A stretch of 64,000 nucleotides of DNA from Glandiceps talaboti (lineage: Eukaryota > Hemichordata > Enteropneusta > Spengelidae): positions 2,776,001-2,840,000 of the forward strand of contig NC_135554.1 in the NCBI RefSeq assembly GCF_964340395.1. The letters run 5' to 3'. This document shows, piece by piece, positions 34,101-41,822 of the stretch. The notes below the pieces were generated by a model. That model was not told the DNA's origin. It saw nothing but the letters and a program-made list of their open reading frames with translations, and searched no databases. A program made the translations under genes and the position numbers. Position 1 is the first letter of the stretch, and each line of letters opens with the position of its first letter.

Positions 34101-34749
34101 CTTTCAGTGTGGAATGCAACGTACCAAATCCCATGTCGAAATCCAATTCGTTATGAATCATGTATTTATATACTAAATTGTAGAAGTTCAAGGCGAATCT
34201 GAAAGACATTGGCTCAGTCTTCCATTTGGTGGAAATATGTAATAAACTTTGTATTGATTTTTATCCATACAGGTGATAACACTTCTTACATAATTCATAA
34301 TGTTTGTCTACATCAATTCGTTTGGGTTAACGTTATAGAATAGATTATACAACACACGTGCATTGCATGGCTAAGGTTTTATCCAGTCTAGTAAACCTAT
34401 GGTCGAATACCTGTTAGCTAGCTCTATACCAAATACTGAGATATTAATCATTTGTTCTATCACAGACAAGAAGATGATACCTGTCTGTGGTTCTATGCAG
34501 TTATACTCACAAAAATCCCTTTGTAAACTTTTGCCACACTGAGACTTTAACCCAACCAGCCGAAGCAGGGTCTACTTCAACGTCTGGGGTTTTCTTGTCA
34601 GTCGATTGTCCAGTTGATATGGCATTGTCATCAGACTTTGCAAGTAGGGAAGAGTCTTCCTCCAACGAATCCTTACGGAAAACTATGGCCGCTTTCCCAA
34701 TGGCTCTAAATTTTTTCTTAGTTTCACCTTTAGACACAGTTGTTCCCAT
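20422..34749 (-). CDS. PHF24: PHF24/GINIP homologue, complete nine-exon gene
   Basis: Coding exons on the minus strand are 34749-34511, 33878-33719, 33005-32814, 29627-29549, 28498-28392, 27564-27475, 21486-21347, 21045-20983 and 20542-20422. All junctions are GT-AG and the phases fit throughout, giving 396 residues (the human protein is about 400). The protein starts MGTTVSK, an N-myristoylation-type motif like the start of human PHF24. A lysine-rich linker follows, then a C4HC3 zinc finger (C141, C144, C155, C158, H163, C166, C194, C197). Two canonical EF-hand loops follow at about 220-231 and 262-273, with a degenerate one at 312-323. The C-terminal block W-x-x-F-x-x-E-N-A-L-x-L-I-x-A-R-P-N matches the family. 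In vertebrates GINIP binds active G-alpha-i and shapes GABA-B receptor signalling; the same role here is inference. The introns are filled with LINE debris and tandem repeats. Family assignment rests on remembered homology and is strong. Confidence 0.9.
20983..21045 (-). CDS. PHF24: PHF24 homologue exon 8
   Basis: This 63-base exon has acceptor TTTGTAG and donor AAG|GTAAGC, and encodes about 20 residues including V-L-V-A-N-P-P. Its phases (2 in, 2 out) match the neighbouring exons exactly. It corresponds to the short variable stretch before the conserved C-terminal block. Confidence 0.85.
21159..21310. repeat. CTGT/CTCT microsatellite in PHF24 intron
   Basis: About 22 CTGT units grading into CTCT-rich sequence, followed by a poly-C and a CA run. 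It lies between exons 7 and 8. Confidence 0.95.
21347..21486 (-). CDS. PHF24: PHF24 homologue exon 7 (degenerate EF-hand 3)
   Basis: The acceptor is TACACAG and the donor is GGA|GTAAGT. The exon encodes residues 290-335 plus two bases. It begins with a leucine-rich helix, then a loop starting D-K-G-N-R-G, which lacks acidic residues at positions 3 and 5 and so is unlikely to bind calcium well. Vertebrate PHF24 is also degenerate here. A CTGT-type microsatellite lies 37 bases beyond the donor. Confidence 0.88.
21536..22231 (+). pseudogene. 3' end of a plus-strand LINE ORF, frameshifted
   Basis: The first part (to 21943) is open after three copies of AGACATATTGCTATGGTC. After a frameshift the second part encodes L-C-I-F-C-D-Q-N-x-I-E-N-E-I-H-F, then H-C. 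This C-x2-C...H...C block is typical of the C-terminus of L2/Daphne-like non-LTR elements. The frame runs directly into the GTA array. It is antisense to the PHF24 homologue. Confidence 0.75.
22230..23205. repeat. GTA-type trinucleotide array, about 975 bp
   Basis: Mostly GTA units with blocks of GTG, and ACCA or AAT interruptions. Several GTG blocks recur, suggesting block duplication. The frames of poly-Ser, poly-Val and poly-Leu are repeat translations. It is sandwiched between the 3' ends of two LINE fragments on opposite strands. Confidence 0.97.
23215..23872 (-). pseudogene. RTE-like LINE fragment, C-terminal part
   Basis: The minus strand encodes K-T-K-F-L-A-I-W, then V-E-V-V-T-K-F-N-F-L-G-A-Y-I and F-P-I-A-T-Y-A-S-E-S-W. 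After a frameshift come S-Y-F-G-H-I-A-R-R and W-I-D-R-V-K-N-L. These are the thumb and C-terminal blocks of RTE-type endonuclease/reverse transcriptases. It lies in an intron of the PHF24 homologue, on the same strand. Confidence 0.85.
23873..25911. other. Intronic sequence separating two RTE fragments
   Basis: No coding exon found. It includes the inverted partner (about 24805-24885) of 18747-18830, T- and C-rich patches, and a GGGGGGCCGGGCAGCTGCCC stretch near 25854. It could be an insertion into one RTE copy or simply sequence between two copies. Confidence 0.5.
24805..24885 (-). repeat. Dispersed repeat, copy B2
   Basis: Inverted relative to 18747-18830, sharing GCCCGCATGAGGATATATTG. Confidence 0.65.
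25912..26535 (-). pseudogene. RTE-like LINE fragment, reverse-transcriptase core
   Basis: The minus strand encodes S-K-V-L-L-H-V-L-N-E-R-L, E-Q-A-G-F-R, G-V-R-Q-G-C-I-L-S-P-T-L-F-N-L-Y and L-C-Y-A-D-D-T-T-L with intervening stops and frameshifts. The catalytic Y-A-D-D is intact but the frame is broken. It ends near K-T-K-I-M, which overlaps the beginning of the fragment at 23872. Confidence 0.87.
26530..26672 (-). repeat. 52-bp minisatellite, inverted block, about 2.7 copies
   Basis: Units contain ACAACATAACACGTGAATGT and TATCGTACAATGATTACTAT. They are the reverse complement of the units at 26958-27185. The block truncates the RTE fragment. Confidence 0.88.
26690..26812. repeat. 30-bp minisatellite, four copies
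   Basis: Units are TACGTCATATTAGTAAATGA followed by ATTGGAATAT. The array lies between the two inverted 52-bp blocks. Confidence 0.92.
26958..27188 (+). repeat. 52-bp minisatellite, direct block, about 4.4 copies
   Basis: Units contain GATAACATTCACGTGTTATG followed by TTCTCTTACTGTAACCATAG. They are the reverse complement of those at 26530-26672. Confidence 0.92.
27475..27564 (-). CDS. PHF24: PHF24 homologue exon 6 (EF-hand 2)
   Basis: This is a 90-base phase 0-0 exon with acceptor TTTCAG and donor CAT|GTAGGT. It encodes a canonical EF-hand loop D-I-S-G-D-G-F-I-A-W-W-E at about residues 262-273 and the following helix. It has no long open frame of its own. I found it because the vertebrate protein has an extra segment between the neighbouring exons with an aligned E-W-x-D-F block. 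Including it restores the length to within four residues of the human protein. Confidence 0.85.
27800..28152 (+). mobile_element. 3' end of a plus-strand LINE with an AGAC tail
   Basis: Plus-strand reading gives F-P-K-T-I-R-D-R-D-S-L, then F-K-A-K-L and a TAA at about 27961, the usual last residues of CR1/L2-like ORF2. A short 3' UTR with GATATCCTTTGGGAGATTAG runs into the AGAC/GGAC microsatellite at 28014-28152. Confidence 0.7.
28392..28498 (-). CDS. PHF24: PHF24 homologue exon 5 (second half of EF-hand 1)
   Basis: Joined to the previous exon this gives a full EF-hand loop D-L-N-A-D-G-K-V-T-L-Q-E, with acidic or oxygen ligands at positions 1, 3, 5 and 12 and glycine at 6. It then encodes a charged helix rich in Glu and Lys. 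The donor AAG|GTCAGA is phase 0. Confidence 0.92.
28540..28700. repeat. AGTC microsatellite
   Basis: Runs of AGTC/AGTT units start about 45 bases upstream of the exon 5 acceptor of the PHF24 homologue. Confidence 0.92.
28816..29300. repeat. 35-bp minisatellite, about ten regular copies plus variants
   Basis: Regular units (28880-29230) contain CACACACAGGTCTATATCGA followed by TACACCGGTCCA. Diverged units flank them. All three plus frames are open across the array. It lies in the intron between exons 4 and 5 of the PHF24 homologue. Confidence 0.94.
29549..29627 (-). CDS. PHF24: PHF24 homologue exon 4 (first half of EF-hand 1)
   Basis: The acceptor is TATTTAG and the donor is GCAG|GTATTG. The exon encodes residues 198-223 and one further base. 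It begins D-N-I-A-K-L-L, matching the D-N-I-x-L-L-L that follows the zinc finger in the vertebrate protein. It ends inside the first EF-hand loop (D-L-N-A), so the intron splits the calcium-binding loop. A 39-bp minisatellite lies just upstream of its acceptor. Confidence 0.9.
29690..30135. repeat. 39-bp minisatellite, about 11 copies
   Basis: Units contain GTGTCAGATATAATGACTCA followed by CTTCTCAATATTGTACACT or a variant. The array starts about 60 bases upstream of the exon 4 acceptor. Both strands read open because the period is divisible by three. Confidence 0.94.
30298..32500 (-). pseudogene. 5'-truncated CR1/L2-like LINE in PHF24 intron
   Basis: From right to left the minus strand shows a linker region, then N-Y-R-P-V-S-V-L-S-I-V-S-K-V-F-E-R, S-G-F-R-P, L-D-L-Q-K-A-F-D, G-I-P-Q-G-F-M-F-G-P-L-L-F, M-Y-A-D-D-S-A-L and L-Q-N-N-I-I-R-Y-I-L. 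The end is AATAAATTCAAATTCAAAT. The order of reverse-transcriptase motifs is complete, including the catalytic Y-A-D-D, but frameshifts break the frame. It has the same orientation as the host gene. Confidence 0.9.
32814..33005 (-). CDS. PHF24: PHF24 homologue exon 3 (PHD-like zinc finger)
   Basis: This phase 0-0 exon of 64 codons is essentially the whole zinc-binding domain. It reads C-x2-C, C-x2-C, H-x2-C and C-x2-C, ending G-W-S-C-P-D-C immediately before donor GTAAGT. All eight C4HC3 ligands are present. The segment between the sixth and seventh ligands is basic. The flanking introns contain no interfering repeat within 100 bases of the splice sites. Confidence 0.93.
33719..33878 (-). CDS. 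PHF24: PHF24 homologue exon 2 (basic, proline-rich linker)
   Basis: The acceptor is TTTTAG and the donor is GAG|GTTAGA. The exon completes codon 80 and encodes residues 81-133. These start with a basic cluster (LARKKR), continue with a Lys/Pro-rich stretch, and end in an aromatic segment just before the zinc finger. It corresponds to the variable linker of the vertebrate protein. Confidence 0.85.
34511..34749 (-). CDS. PHF24: PHF24 homologue exon 1 (start codon, myristoylation motif)
   Basis: This exon encodes residues 1-79 and two bases of codon 80, ending at donor GTGAGT. An in-frame ATG lies three codons upstream (34758), but the downstream ATG is preferred because it places glycine at position 2 and serine at position 6, as N-myristoyltransferase substrates require. 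The segment is rich in Lys, Ser and Asp and is probably disordered, ending in a W-x-K-x-S-V-W-Q-K-F block. Confidence 0.82.
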
Positions 34750-34759
34750 TGTAAACACA

Positions 34760-35130
34760 TCACCCTAAGACACTTTGTTTGACTTTAAATTGAATGATTA
34801 CATTATGTACGCGGAACTGCAACTTTTGTGGCACGATTCAACTAATGTGAATTGTTAACAAATTGTGTGTCTATTTCATTGTGACGTAGTATTCTTTAGA
34901 ATGAAGTTCCATCATTCTGCTTCCCAGAGTTCTTTGCGCCAAAGCGAACATAATAATAGTTATTGTTCCACCTCAACATTCTCACACGTACACAAGCTAC
35001 GGCTTGTGCGTCATCAAAATTTTGTTAAAGAGTGTCACCACTGTGCAGGCACTAATTTGTGATATTGCCCTCACTGGCATGTGTTAAACAGAATGTGCGC
35101 TTAGTTCATGCAGCTTGGAGAATGGAAGCA
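34760..35130. other. Upstream region of the PHF24 homologue
   Basis: Would contain the 5' UTR or a 5' non-coding exon and the promoter, but no TATA box, CpG cluster or donor could be assigned with confidence. Confidence 0.35.
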
Positions 35131-35149
35131 CAAATGAAACATATGTATG

Positions 35150-35300
35150 GCGCTTAATTCACATCAAAAGTCGAACTCGTCAATTGACAAGTCAGAACCA
35201 TCAAATGACAGGTCAGGACTGTCAATTGACAAGTCAGGACCATAAAATGATTTAGTCAATGTCTTCAATTGATAAGTCAATGCCTTCAATTAATGAATGG
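35150..35300 (-). repeat. Short-unit repeat around TCAATTGACAAGTCAGGAC
   Basis: Four to six imperfect units of TCAATTGACAAGTCAGGAC type follow GGCGCTTAATTCACATCAAA. The inverted counterpart is at 37880-38060. Confidence 0.75.
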
Positions 35301-35334
35301 ATATGCACGGATGATAGCCAAACTCTTGACATTA

Positions 35335-35622
35335 ATAGCCCCGTCTACACGGCACTAAAAATCCCACATGCGGTAGGATTCAGGATAGTTTGAAGCGCGT
35401 GTAGACGCAAACGCGTCCTGAACCTGTCATGAAACCGCCCTGACTTAGGACACCTTTGAGAGGTTTCCTGAAACCCTCCTGACTTCGTCCTATGTACAGT
35501 CAGGACGGAACGCGCGACATCCACGCTGTAACCTTCCTACGTGTAGACACAAATCTATCCTACCTCAGGTAGGACTTGGGACTGCCTCAGGTAGGACGAC
35601 CTACGTGTAGATGGGGCTAATT
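35335..35622. mobile_element. Hairpin MITE with AGCCCCGTCTACACG ends
   Basis: It begins AGCCCCGTCTACACG and ends CGTGTAGATGGGGCT. The interior has several inverted GTAGGAC/GTCCTAC-type motifs and GC-rich sequence. No transposase. Flanking TA/AT-rich bases do not give a clear target-site duplication. Confidence 0.75.
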
Positions 35623-35879
35623 GAATCAATCTGTATTACTACCAAACTGGTGTCCATTAGTTGAAGTTCTTGGTACCCTTAGGATGGTTGGTCGTCAACT
35701 CAACTACGTCACGACGCGTCATATCCTACGTCATATTTCGTCATGCAAGTTTTCTTCAGATTCTAACTACTGAGCTGGGGATGACAACGGTGATCGACCT
35801 GGGAGAACTAAATCTTCTTGAGCGCGTGTTTCAAAACAGAGGAAGTGGTTCCACACACCGAATATTACACTTTTGAATG

Positions 35880-37830
35880 GGCGATCGAGAATGTGTTTTT
35901 GTTTTGTTTATTTGTGTGCTAGTTTGTTTGGCCATGGCGATATGAAGTCGGAACTTTTATGGTTTTCAAATTTGACAATTGCAATCCTTTGTTGCTGAAC
36001 ACAATAAAGGAATAATTGTTAGATTCAGAGACGATATATTAATGATCTATGATGGAAGAAAACAAGAACTACATGATTTTATCACAAAAATCAACCAAAT
36101 GCATCCACATTTCTAATTTTCGTTGTGTTTGTTCACAGCATAAAATAGTATATCTTGACCTAGAAGTATACAAAGGTCAAAGATACCATAGCGAAAACGT
36201 ATGTGACATTCGAACACACAAAACCGACTGCCATATTCTAATTTCTACACATAGAATCGTGTCATCCAAGGGCAACATTCACTGGTTTCGAATTCACTAA
36301 AGGAGAAATCCAAAGGCTCGCTACGATCAGAATTTAATTTATAGCAGGGGGCTAGGGAGAAAACAATTTGGTAAAAAAAAATTCGCAGTACCCCCCCCCC
36401 CCCCGCCCTCTCAAAAAACATTCATGTCATGACCCCTCTCCGCCCAAATGAACCAAAGAATTTTCGTATCCTCCCCCCAGGCTACACATATTTAATATGT
36501 GTAGTTATACAGTACCCCCACTACCACAACCACTTCCTGCATTCTAGAGAATGATGTACAATTGCATGGTACAGTATATTAATATAAGAGATTTCTTTAC
36601 AAATAGATGTGGGCTTTGCAAGTGAAAGGTCTCACATTGGGCTGTAACCTGTACTTGGAGATACTTAGCCAGTAGAGTTTTCACTTTCAATCCTGATTTG
36701 GGCAGAAGCAGTATACCCCATGATAGCTAGTGGAGAGGGTGTTGGAGGGGTGTCCCCCTCCCTGGGTGACCACTAAAAAATTAGGACATGTAGGTAGCCA
36801 TTCAGTGTCAAATCATACACATTATCGAAAGCCATAGATGTACTTGAAAATTGTAATACCCCAATTTTACTCTGAATACATTATCATACAACTGCAATGG
36901 CTATATTGATAGTCGGCATTCATTTGGCTATGGATGTACTGCCTCATAATTAAATGTATGGTAGGTAAATGAAGTGAACAATTTGGCAAACGTACAAGAT
37001 AAACGACTGCTCATGAGACAAACAGTCAGACATACAGACAAAGAGACAGAGGGGGAAGAGATTTAGGCATACACAAACACAATCGCTTTGCAGTCACCCA
37101 CCTCATCACTGAATAAGGCTTTAGAAATGTTCAAATGTGTTCGGTAAACGATCGCTCCTGATGTTTAATTCGGTTCAATGCATGGACAAAATATTACGTG
37201 TCTACCCCTTTCAGACCATCAGAATTTTCATGCCCCCTCGAACCCCAATTTCTTTTCATGCTCCCCTATAGTACTTGATTTTTTGCCTAAACTGAGTAGA
37301 TATAGTTCAATATAATGTAGTTTGTTTGTAGTTTTATAGACAAATAAGAAACAGTTCTATCATGTAGTAAAATATTGCAAGTTTAATAGGGCATATGTTT
37401 CAAAGGTTTTATAGGTACTTGTGAATTGACATCTACATAAATATTCAGAGATACTAAATAAATGAATAATATCCATTTCACATTTGTACTGAAAGCTTTC
37501 CCTAATAGTACCATACTAATACAAATACAGACACAACCATAACATTGAGGTACTTCTGCCATGGAAGACTTTAACTTTTAACAAATCAATACAAACTGTG
37601 AAGCATACCAACGCTTCCAAACAGTGTATCTATTTATAGTTAGACATGAATACAAATATTACTTAGAACCAAATCAGATTTGAATAACCCCTTCTGTCCA
37701 GTGAGAATGTATTTTGAACTCGTTGTATGTTGGTAATTATGCATAATAACTGACACGATACTTCTTTTACCGTCCGAGTGTTTTTGCATATACATATATA
37801 CTAAATAATCATTCTTTTCAGTACAACTAG
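35880..37830. other. Unassigned intergenic sequence
   Basis: No gene recognised. A poly-C run lies at 36391-36405 in a C-rich stretch. Similar CATGCCCCC-type sequence recurs near 37229. The short open frames show no motifs. Confidence 0.45.
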
Positions 37831-37879
37831 GGTGCTTTGTGCAGACTTCAACGCACACTTTGATTCAACTGTACCAGAA

Positions 37880-38060
37880 GGATTGTCAGCTGTCCAGATT
37901 GAGTTATCGATTGCCAAAAGTCAAATAACGTTCGTACAAATTGACTTATTGGTTGACATCATCGACTTATTACATATAACTGACGGTCCTGACTTGTCAT
38001 TTGACGTCGCTGACTTGTCAATTGACGAGTTCGACATTTGGCGTGAATTAAGCGCCATGC
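37880..38060 (+). repeat. Inverted counterpart of the TCAATTGACAAGTC repeat
   Basis: Contains CCTGACTTGTCATTTGACGT and GACTTGTCAATTGACGAGTT, then GTGAATTAAGCGCC. Each is the reverse complement of sequence at 35150-35250. Confidence 0.75.
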
Positions 38061-38224
38061 GCCATAGCATATGTCAATGTACTAGTTCATATTAATTTGG
38101 AACATTGGAACTTTTGATTACAACAGTTACCAGGTACCAATTTTACATGGTTCGCATAGTTCTGTGAGCAAGTTCTCTGAAAAGAACGCCAGTACTCTCG
38201 AAACAACCCCGGCATCCAAATTGA

Positions 38225-38893
38225 TGCATTTCCAGCCCTGTTGTTATCTTTGCAATATACGCAATCAGATGGCCGTTGCTATGGGCGTGGTCTTGTTGCT
38301 AGGTACTTTTGCATACATTTTTTGAATGTTTATTCATTTGTCTATTAATCCGTTATCTTTGCGATCATTTGGCTGTTGCTATGGGCGTACTCTTGTTGCT
38401 AGGCACATTTGCATACACTTTTGGAATGTTTGTTTAGTTGTCTATTAATCCCTGTTATCTTTGCAATGTATGCGATCATTTGGCTCTTGCTATGGGCCTT
38501 GTCTTGTTGCTAGGCACATTTACATACATTTTTGAAATATTTATTCAGTTGTCTATTAGTCCATTATCTTTGCAATATATGCAATAATTTGGCTGTTGCT
38601 ATGGGCATGGTCTTGTTTCTAGGCACATTTGCATACACTTTTTGAATGTTTGTTCATTTGTCTAAGAATCCCTGTTATTTTTGTGATATACACAATCGTC
38701 GGCTGTTGCTATGGGCGTGGTCATGGTTGGTACGAATATTTGCATACATCTTTAATGTTTACTCACCTACCAGATGATGTTAATTTCGCAAAATATACTG
38801 GCATTTGGTTGTTGTTAAGGGCACACACACAGACAGACACTGTACCATGCCTATAGCACTACTGTACTGAACCTTATCAGTTTAGTTGTGCTA
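38225..38893 (+). mobile_element. Dispersed TIR element with internally repeated segment, right end
   Basis: Five to six imperfect copies of an approximately 110-bp segment, each with TTGCTATGGGCGTGGTCTTG and TTGCTAGGCACATTTGCATA, precede a short CA/GACA stretch. The usual end, TTTAGTTGTGCTA, is at 38893. Confidence 0.8.
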
Positions 38894-38959
38894 AAAAAAT
38901 CATAACTGTGAATGTGTGCAAGGGATTTTGTTGCCAGGGAAGTATATGTTCATATTATG

Positions 38960-39040
38960 GAGTCATACGATGGGCGAATGGTTAGCGTGGGAGGTTTGGA
39001 ATCTGCAGGTTGCAGATTTGAGCCCCGTTGCTGCTAATCT
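38960..39040 (+). mobile_element. Probable tRNA-derived SINE head
   Basis: GGGCGAATGGTTAGCGTGGG resembles an A-box region. GATTTGAGCCCCG, about 35 bases later, resembles a B-box with flanking T-arm. The cloverleaf is not intact, so it is read as a SINE promoter and not a tRNA gene. Confidence 0.45.
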
Positions 39041-39205
39041 TTAAGGCCCTGATATGGGTTTTGCAGACCAAGGTTGTGTGGCAGAAGGGCTCCACTTTAG
39101 GAAATTATATATAATGATATGGAAAATTACTGCCCTGGTAGAGCTCGCGATTTTTCCATAGCAATACATAGGTACATGATTTATAGGTATATGATAACAT
39201 CTGTT
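39041..39205. mobile_element. Half copy of the GATATGGGTTTTGCAGACC hairpin family
   Basis: It carries CCTGATATGGGTTTTGCAGACC. Sequence at 39120-39205 is the reverse complement of about 52530-52605, including CCATAGCAATACATAGG. It directly follows the SINE-like head. Confidence 0.6.
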
Positions 39206-39929
39206 TCTGAATGGTCAAGTCCTTGGACAAGATTTGAACCATATAGAGGCTACAATGCATTCTATGTTTCCCTGGTTGTGGGTTGTGGGTGTATATTTGT
39301 TGAATAATCGCATACTTTATTTTTTATACTTACTATGTACTAAGACACATATTTATATTTTGTCATGTTCATATTAAGAACGCTGCAAGAATATTATTTC
39401 ATTTTATTACAAATAGTACTTCCATAAGCAGTCAATAACATGTAATATGTATTAATCCAAATGCAATCTACTTGATTGAATATGTACGTTGTACATGCAT
39501 AGTGCATGTAGTGCACATAATTTAGGTCAGTCCAAGCATGATTAAATTGTTACACTGTGTTACATTGTATCACCTATACAAGGTGTTAACTGTACATCTG
39601 CCTAGTGTGTGTGTACTAAAGCAATAAAAATAAACAGTCACGACAACACTGTAGTCACTTTGAACGAGACACGACTAGGAAATTATGGATAATTTATCAA
39701 TTTCCTGTAAAAATGGAAGGTATGGAAGGCTACCAATCCCCAACTATATCCCAAGGCATTATTGTTTTGAATAGCATGCGGGTCACTCAGTAGACAATGT
39801 GACTTAGAACTATATACACATAAACCTTCTGCAGTTCTGACCGGTTGCCGCTTTCCATTTTCATCGTGTCTTCATCTGTATTTGTCAACTTTGCAGCACT
39901 TCATATTACACGAACATAAACTATATGTT
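39206..39929. other. Unassigned intergenic sequence
   Basis: AT-rich with no gene or repeat recognised. Confidence 0.45.
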
Positions 39930-40145
39930 TGAGAGTTATAATGGCATCATGCCCTTAAAACTCTTCTCACTATTCACAGTCAAGCATTGAGTGTGTATGC
40001 TAACCTGCCCTGTTACCTCTGTACCAGGTTTGGTTGAAATCAGTAGGCGCATGCCAGAGATATGTGGGTGAATGGACAAAAGGACGCACGCATGCACACA
40101 TGGACAAACAGAACCCAATGTACAAGTCCCCTATGGGCACCAGAC
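39930..40145 (-). repeat. Dispersed repeat, inverted copy of 3500-3691
   Basis: Contains the reverse complement of the copy A stretches: GGACTTGTACATTGGGTTCTG, ATATCTCTGGCATGC and TGATTTCAACCAAACCTGG. Confidence 0.7.
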
Positions 40146-40328
40146 TAATCATTATTGCTATAATATAATTGCAGAACTTAAGCTTGGTATTTATAGGGTA
40201 GTCAAATATATACTATAAAGATTTGATGACATAACACAGTCTACATTGAAAAGTCATTAACTGGAAAATTTAAAATGGCATTATTAAGGTGTCACAGCAA
40301 TAATTCAAAGAGTTTTCGTAAGATTCTA

Positions 40329-40448
40329 ATTTTAGTATTATATAATAAATCATTTTACATTCATTAATAATAATAATAAATCATTTTACATTCATTATTA
40401 TTAATAATAATAATGAATGTAAAATGATTTATTATATACTACTAAAAT
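40329..40448. repeat. AT-rich nested palindrome
   Basis: TATAATAAATCATTTTACAT on the left is matched inverted by ATGTAAAATGATTTATTATA on the right. The centre repeats the same half-arm once more, so two alternative hairpins can form. It lies in or near the SARAF 3' end. Confidence 0.8.
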
Positions 40449-40487
40449 GCATCAATTTAAAACACACACATGTACTTTGTTGAAAAT

Positions 40488-40493
40488 TTTATT
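40488..40493 (-). terminator. Candidate polyadenylation signal of the SARAF homologue
   Basis: This is the first AATAAA on the minus strand after the stop codon, about 1.06 kb away. A T/G-rich stretch follows it. The alternative ATTAAA at about 40898 is closer. No transcript evidence is available. Confidence 0.3.
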
Positions 40494-41548
40494 AGGCATT
40501 CATAACAAGTTGATGGATTAACTGATGTTGATGAAATCTGTTTGGTGGTTTGAGATTGCAAGAAGAAAATCCTTCAATTAATTTGAAAATCTAAAGTTTG
40601 ATCGCCGGAAATAATTATTTGGCAATTATAGTTTTGTTTATTCTGAATTTCACATTATAATTGAAAGATGTACATGAAAGTTGTCAACATACATCGCCGT
40701 TGTGGTGCAGTGCATGTTTCATCCACAGCCAGAAGTCAGATATTTTGCACGAATGACATTTCTTACATTTCAACCTTGCACGATTTACTTTTCTTGACAG
40801 AAGTTAGAAATCTTGCACGAAATACATCCAATACATTATATGGTTGGAGGAAATACATTCTAGGATTGGGCAATGTTCAGTGGAGCTTGCACTAAATACA
40901 TTTAATTCATTCATGTGCACCAGTTAAGTTTTTCAAATGACATGCCCCCTTTAAAGAATAGTGTCGAGATGAGGAAGCCTGTGAAGATTTCCACCAAGAG
41001 ATCCTAGAACTATATTATAAAGGCAATCAACGGTAAGTAATTATAGTGTACAGTTTAGATTATATAATGATGCCACTCTCCAATTGTAGGTATTGTTATT
41101 ATTTTGTATGGTTGTACATGAAGTAAGACTTACTGATATGACACACTCACTTCAGGGACATTATAATCTGAAAATGGCATTGACAGTTCACATGTTGTAC
41201 ATCCTATTTGACAACATGTCTATTTCCTGTTTATCTTTGTGTTAAAATTGATTTAGAAAGAAATATAACACCAGATTTTCAAATCATTACTTTACGACAT
41301 TGCACCTTGTAGGGAAAAGATATTTGTACAGAGCAAAAAAAATAGGGTAAACAAAATAACAATTTTTGTTAAGAAATTAAACAATAAACAAAACGTCAAC
41401 TATTTGTAAACAAATATGGCCAATTCCAAGCCCCTGTGGTCTATGGCATTGGAGGAATGAAATGTACATGTACACCTTAAGTGAAATAAAAATCAGCAGT
41501 GTGGACATCACATTTTCATTCATATTGCTTATGTACACTACATGTAAT
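40494..41548 (-). other. Probable 3' UTR of the SARAF homologue
   Basis: Runs from the stop codon to the first AATAAA. It is AT-rich, with no other feature recognised. Its extent is inferred. Confidence 0.4.
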
Positions 41549-41574
41549 CTATCGCCGTCTTGTACCGCCAAAAC
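41549..41574 (-). CDS. SARAF: SARAF homologue terminal coding exon
   Basis: This 26-base coding part follows acceptor CTTGCCAG and reads G-F-G-G-T-R-R-R-stop (TAG). The vertebrate protein ends G-G-T-R-R-R. The phase matches the previous exon. Confidence 0.92.
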
Positions 41575-41642
41575 CTGGCAAGGAAAAACAAAACAAACAT
41601 TTCATTGGTAAAATGCAATTAGGTACAGTAGTGGTACGAGAA

Positions 41643-41681
<39 letters not shown>

Positions 41682-41786
41682 CATACATACATACATACAT
41701 ACATACATACATACATACATACATACACACACACACATACAATACATACATACATACATACATACATACATACATACATACATACA

Positions 41787-41822
<36 letters not shown>

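Noticed and set aside
37832-38095. 87-codon acidic plus-strand open frame
   Set aside because: It is produced by the TTGTCAATTGACG-type repeat units and has no independent support.
38960-39040. Functional tRNA gene
   Set aside because: The A- and B-box-like stretches are imperfect and no acceptor stem or anticodon arm can be drawn, so it is read as a SINE remnant.
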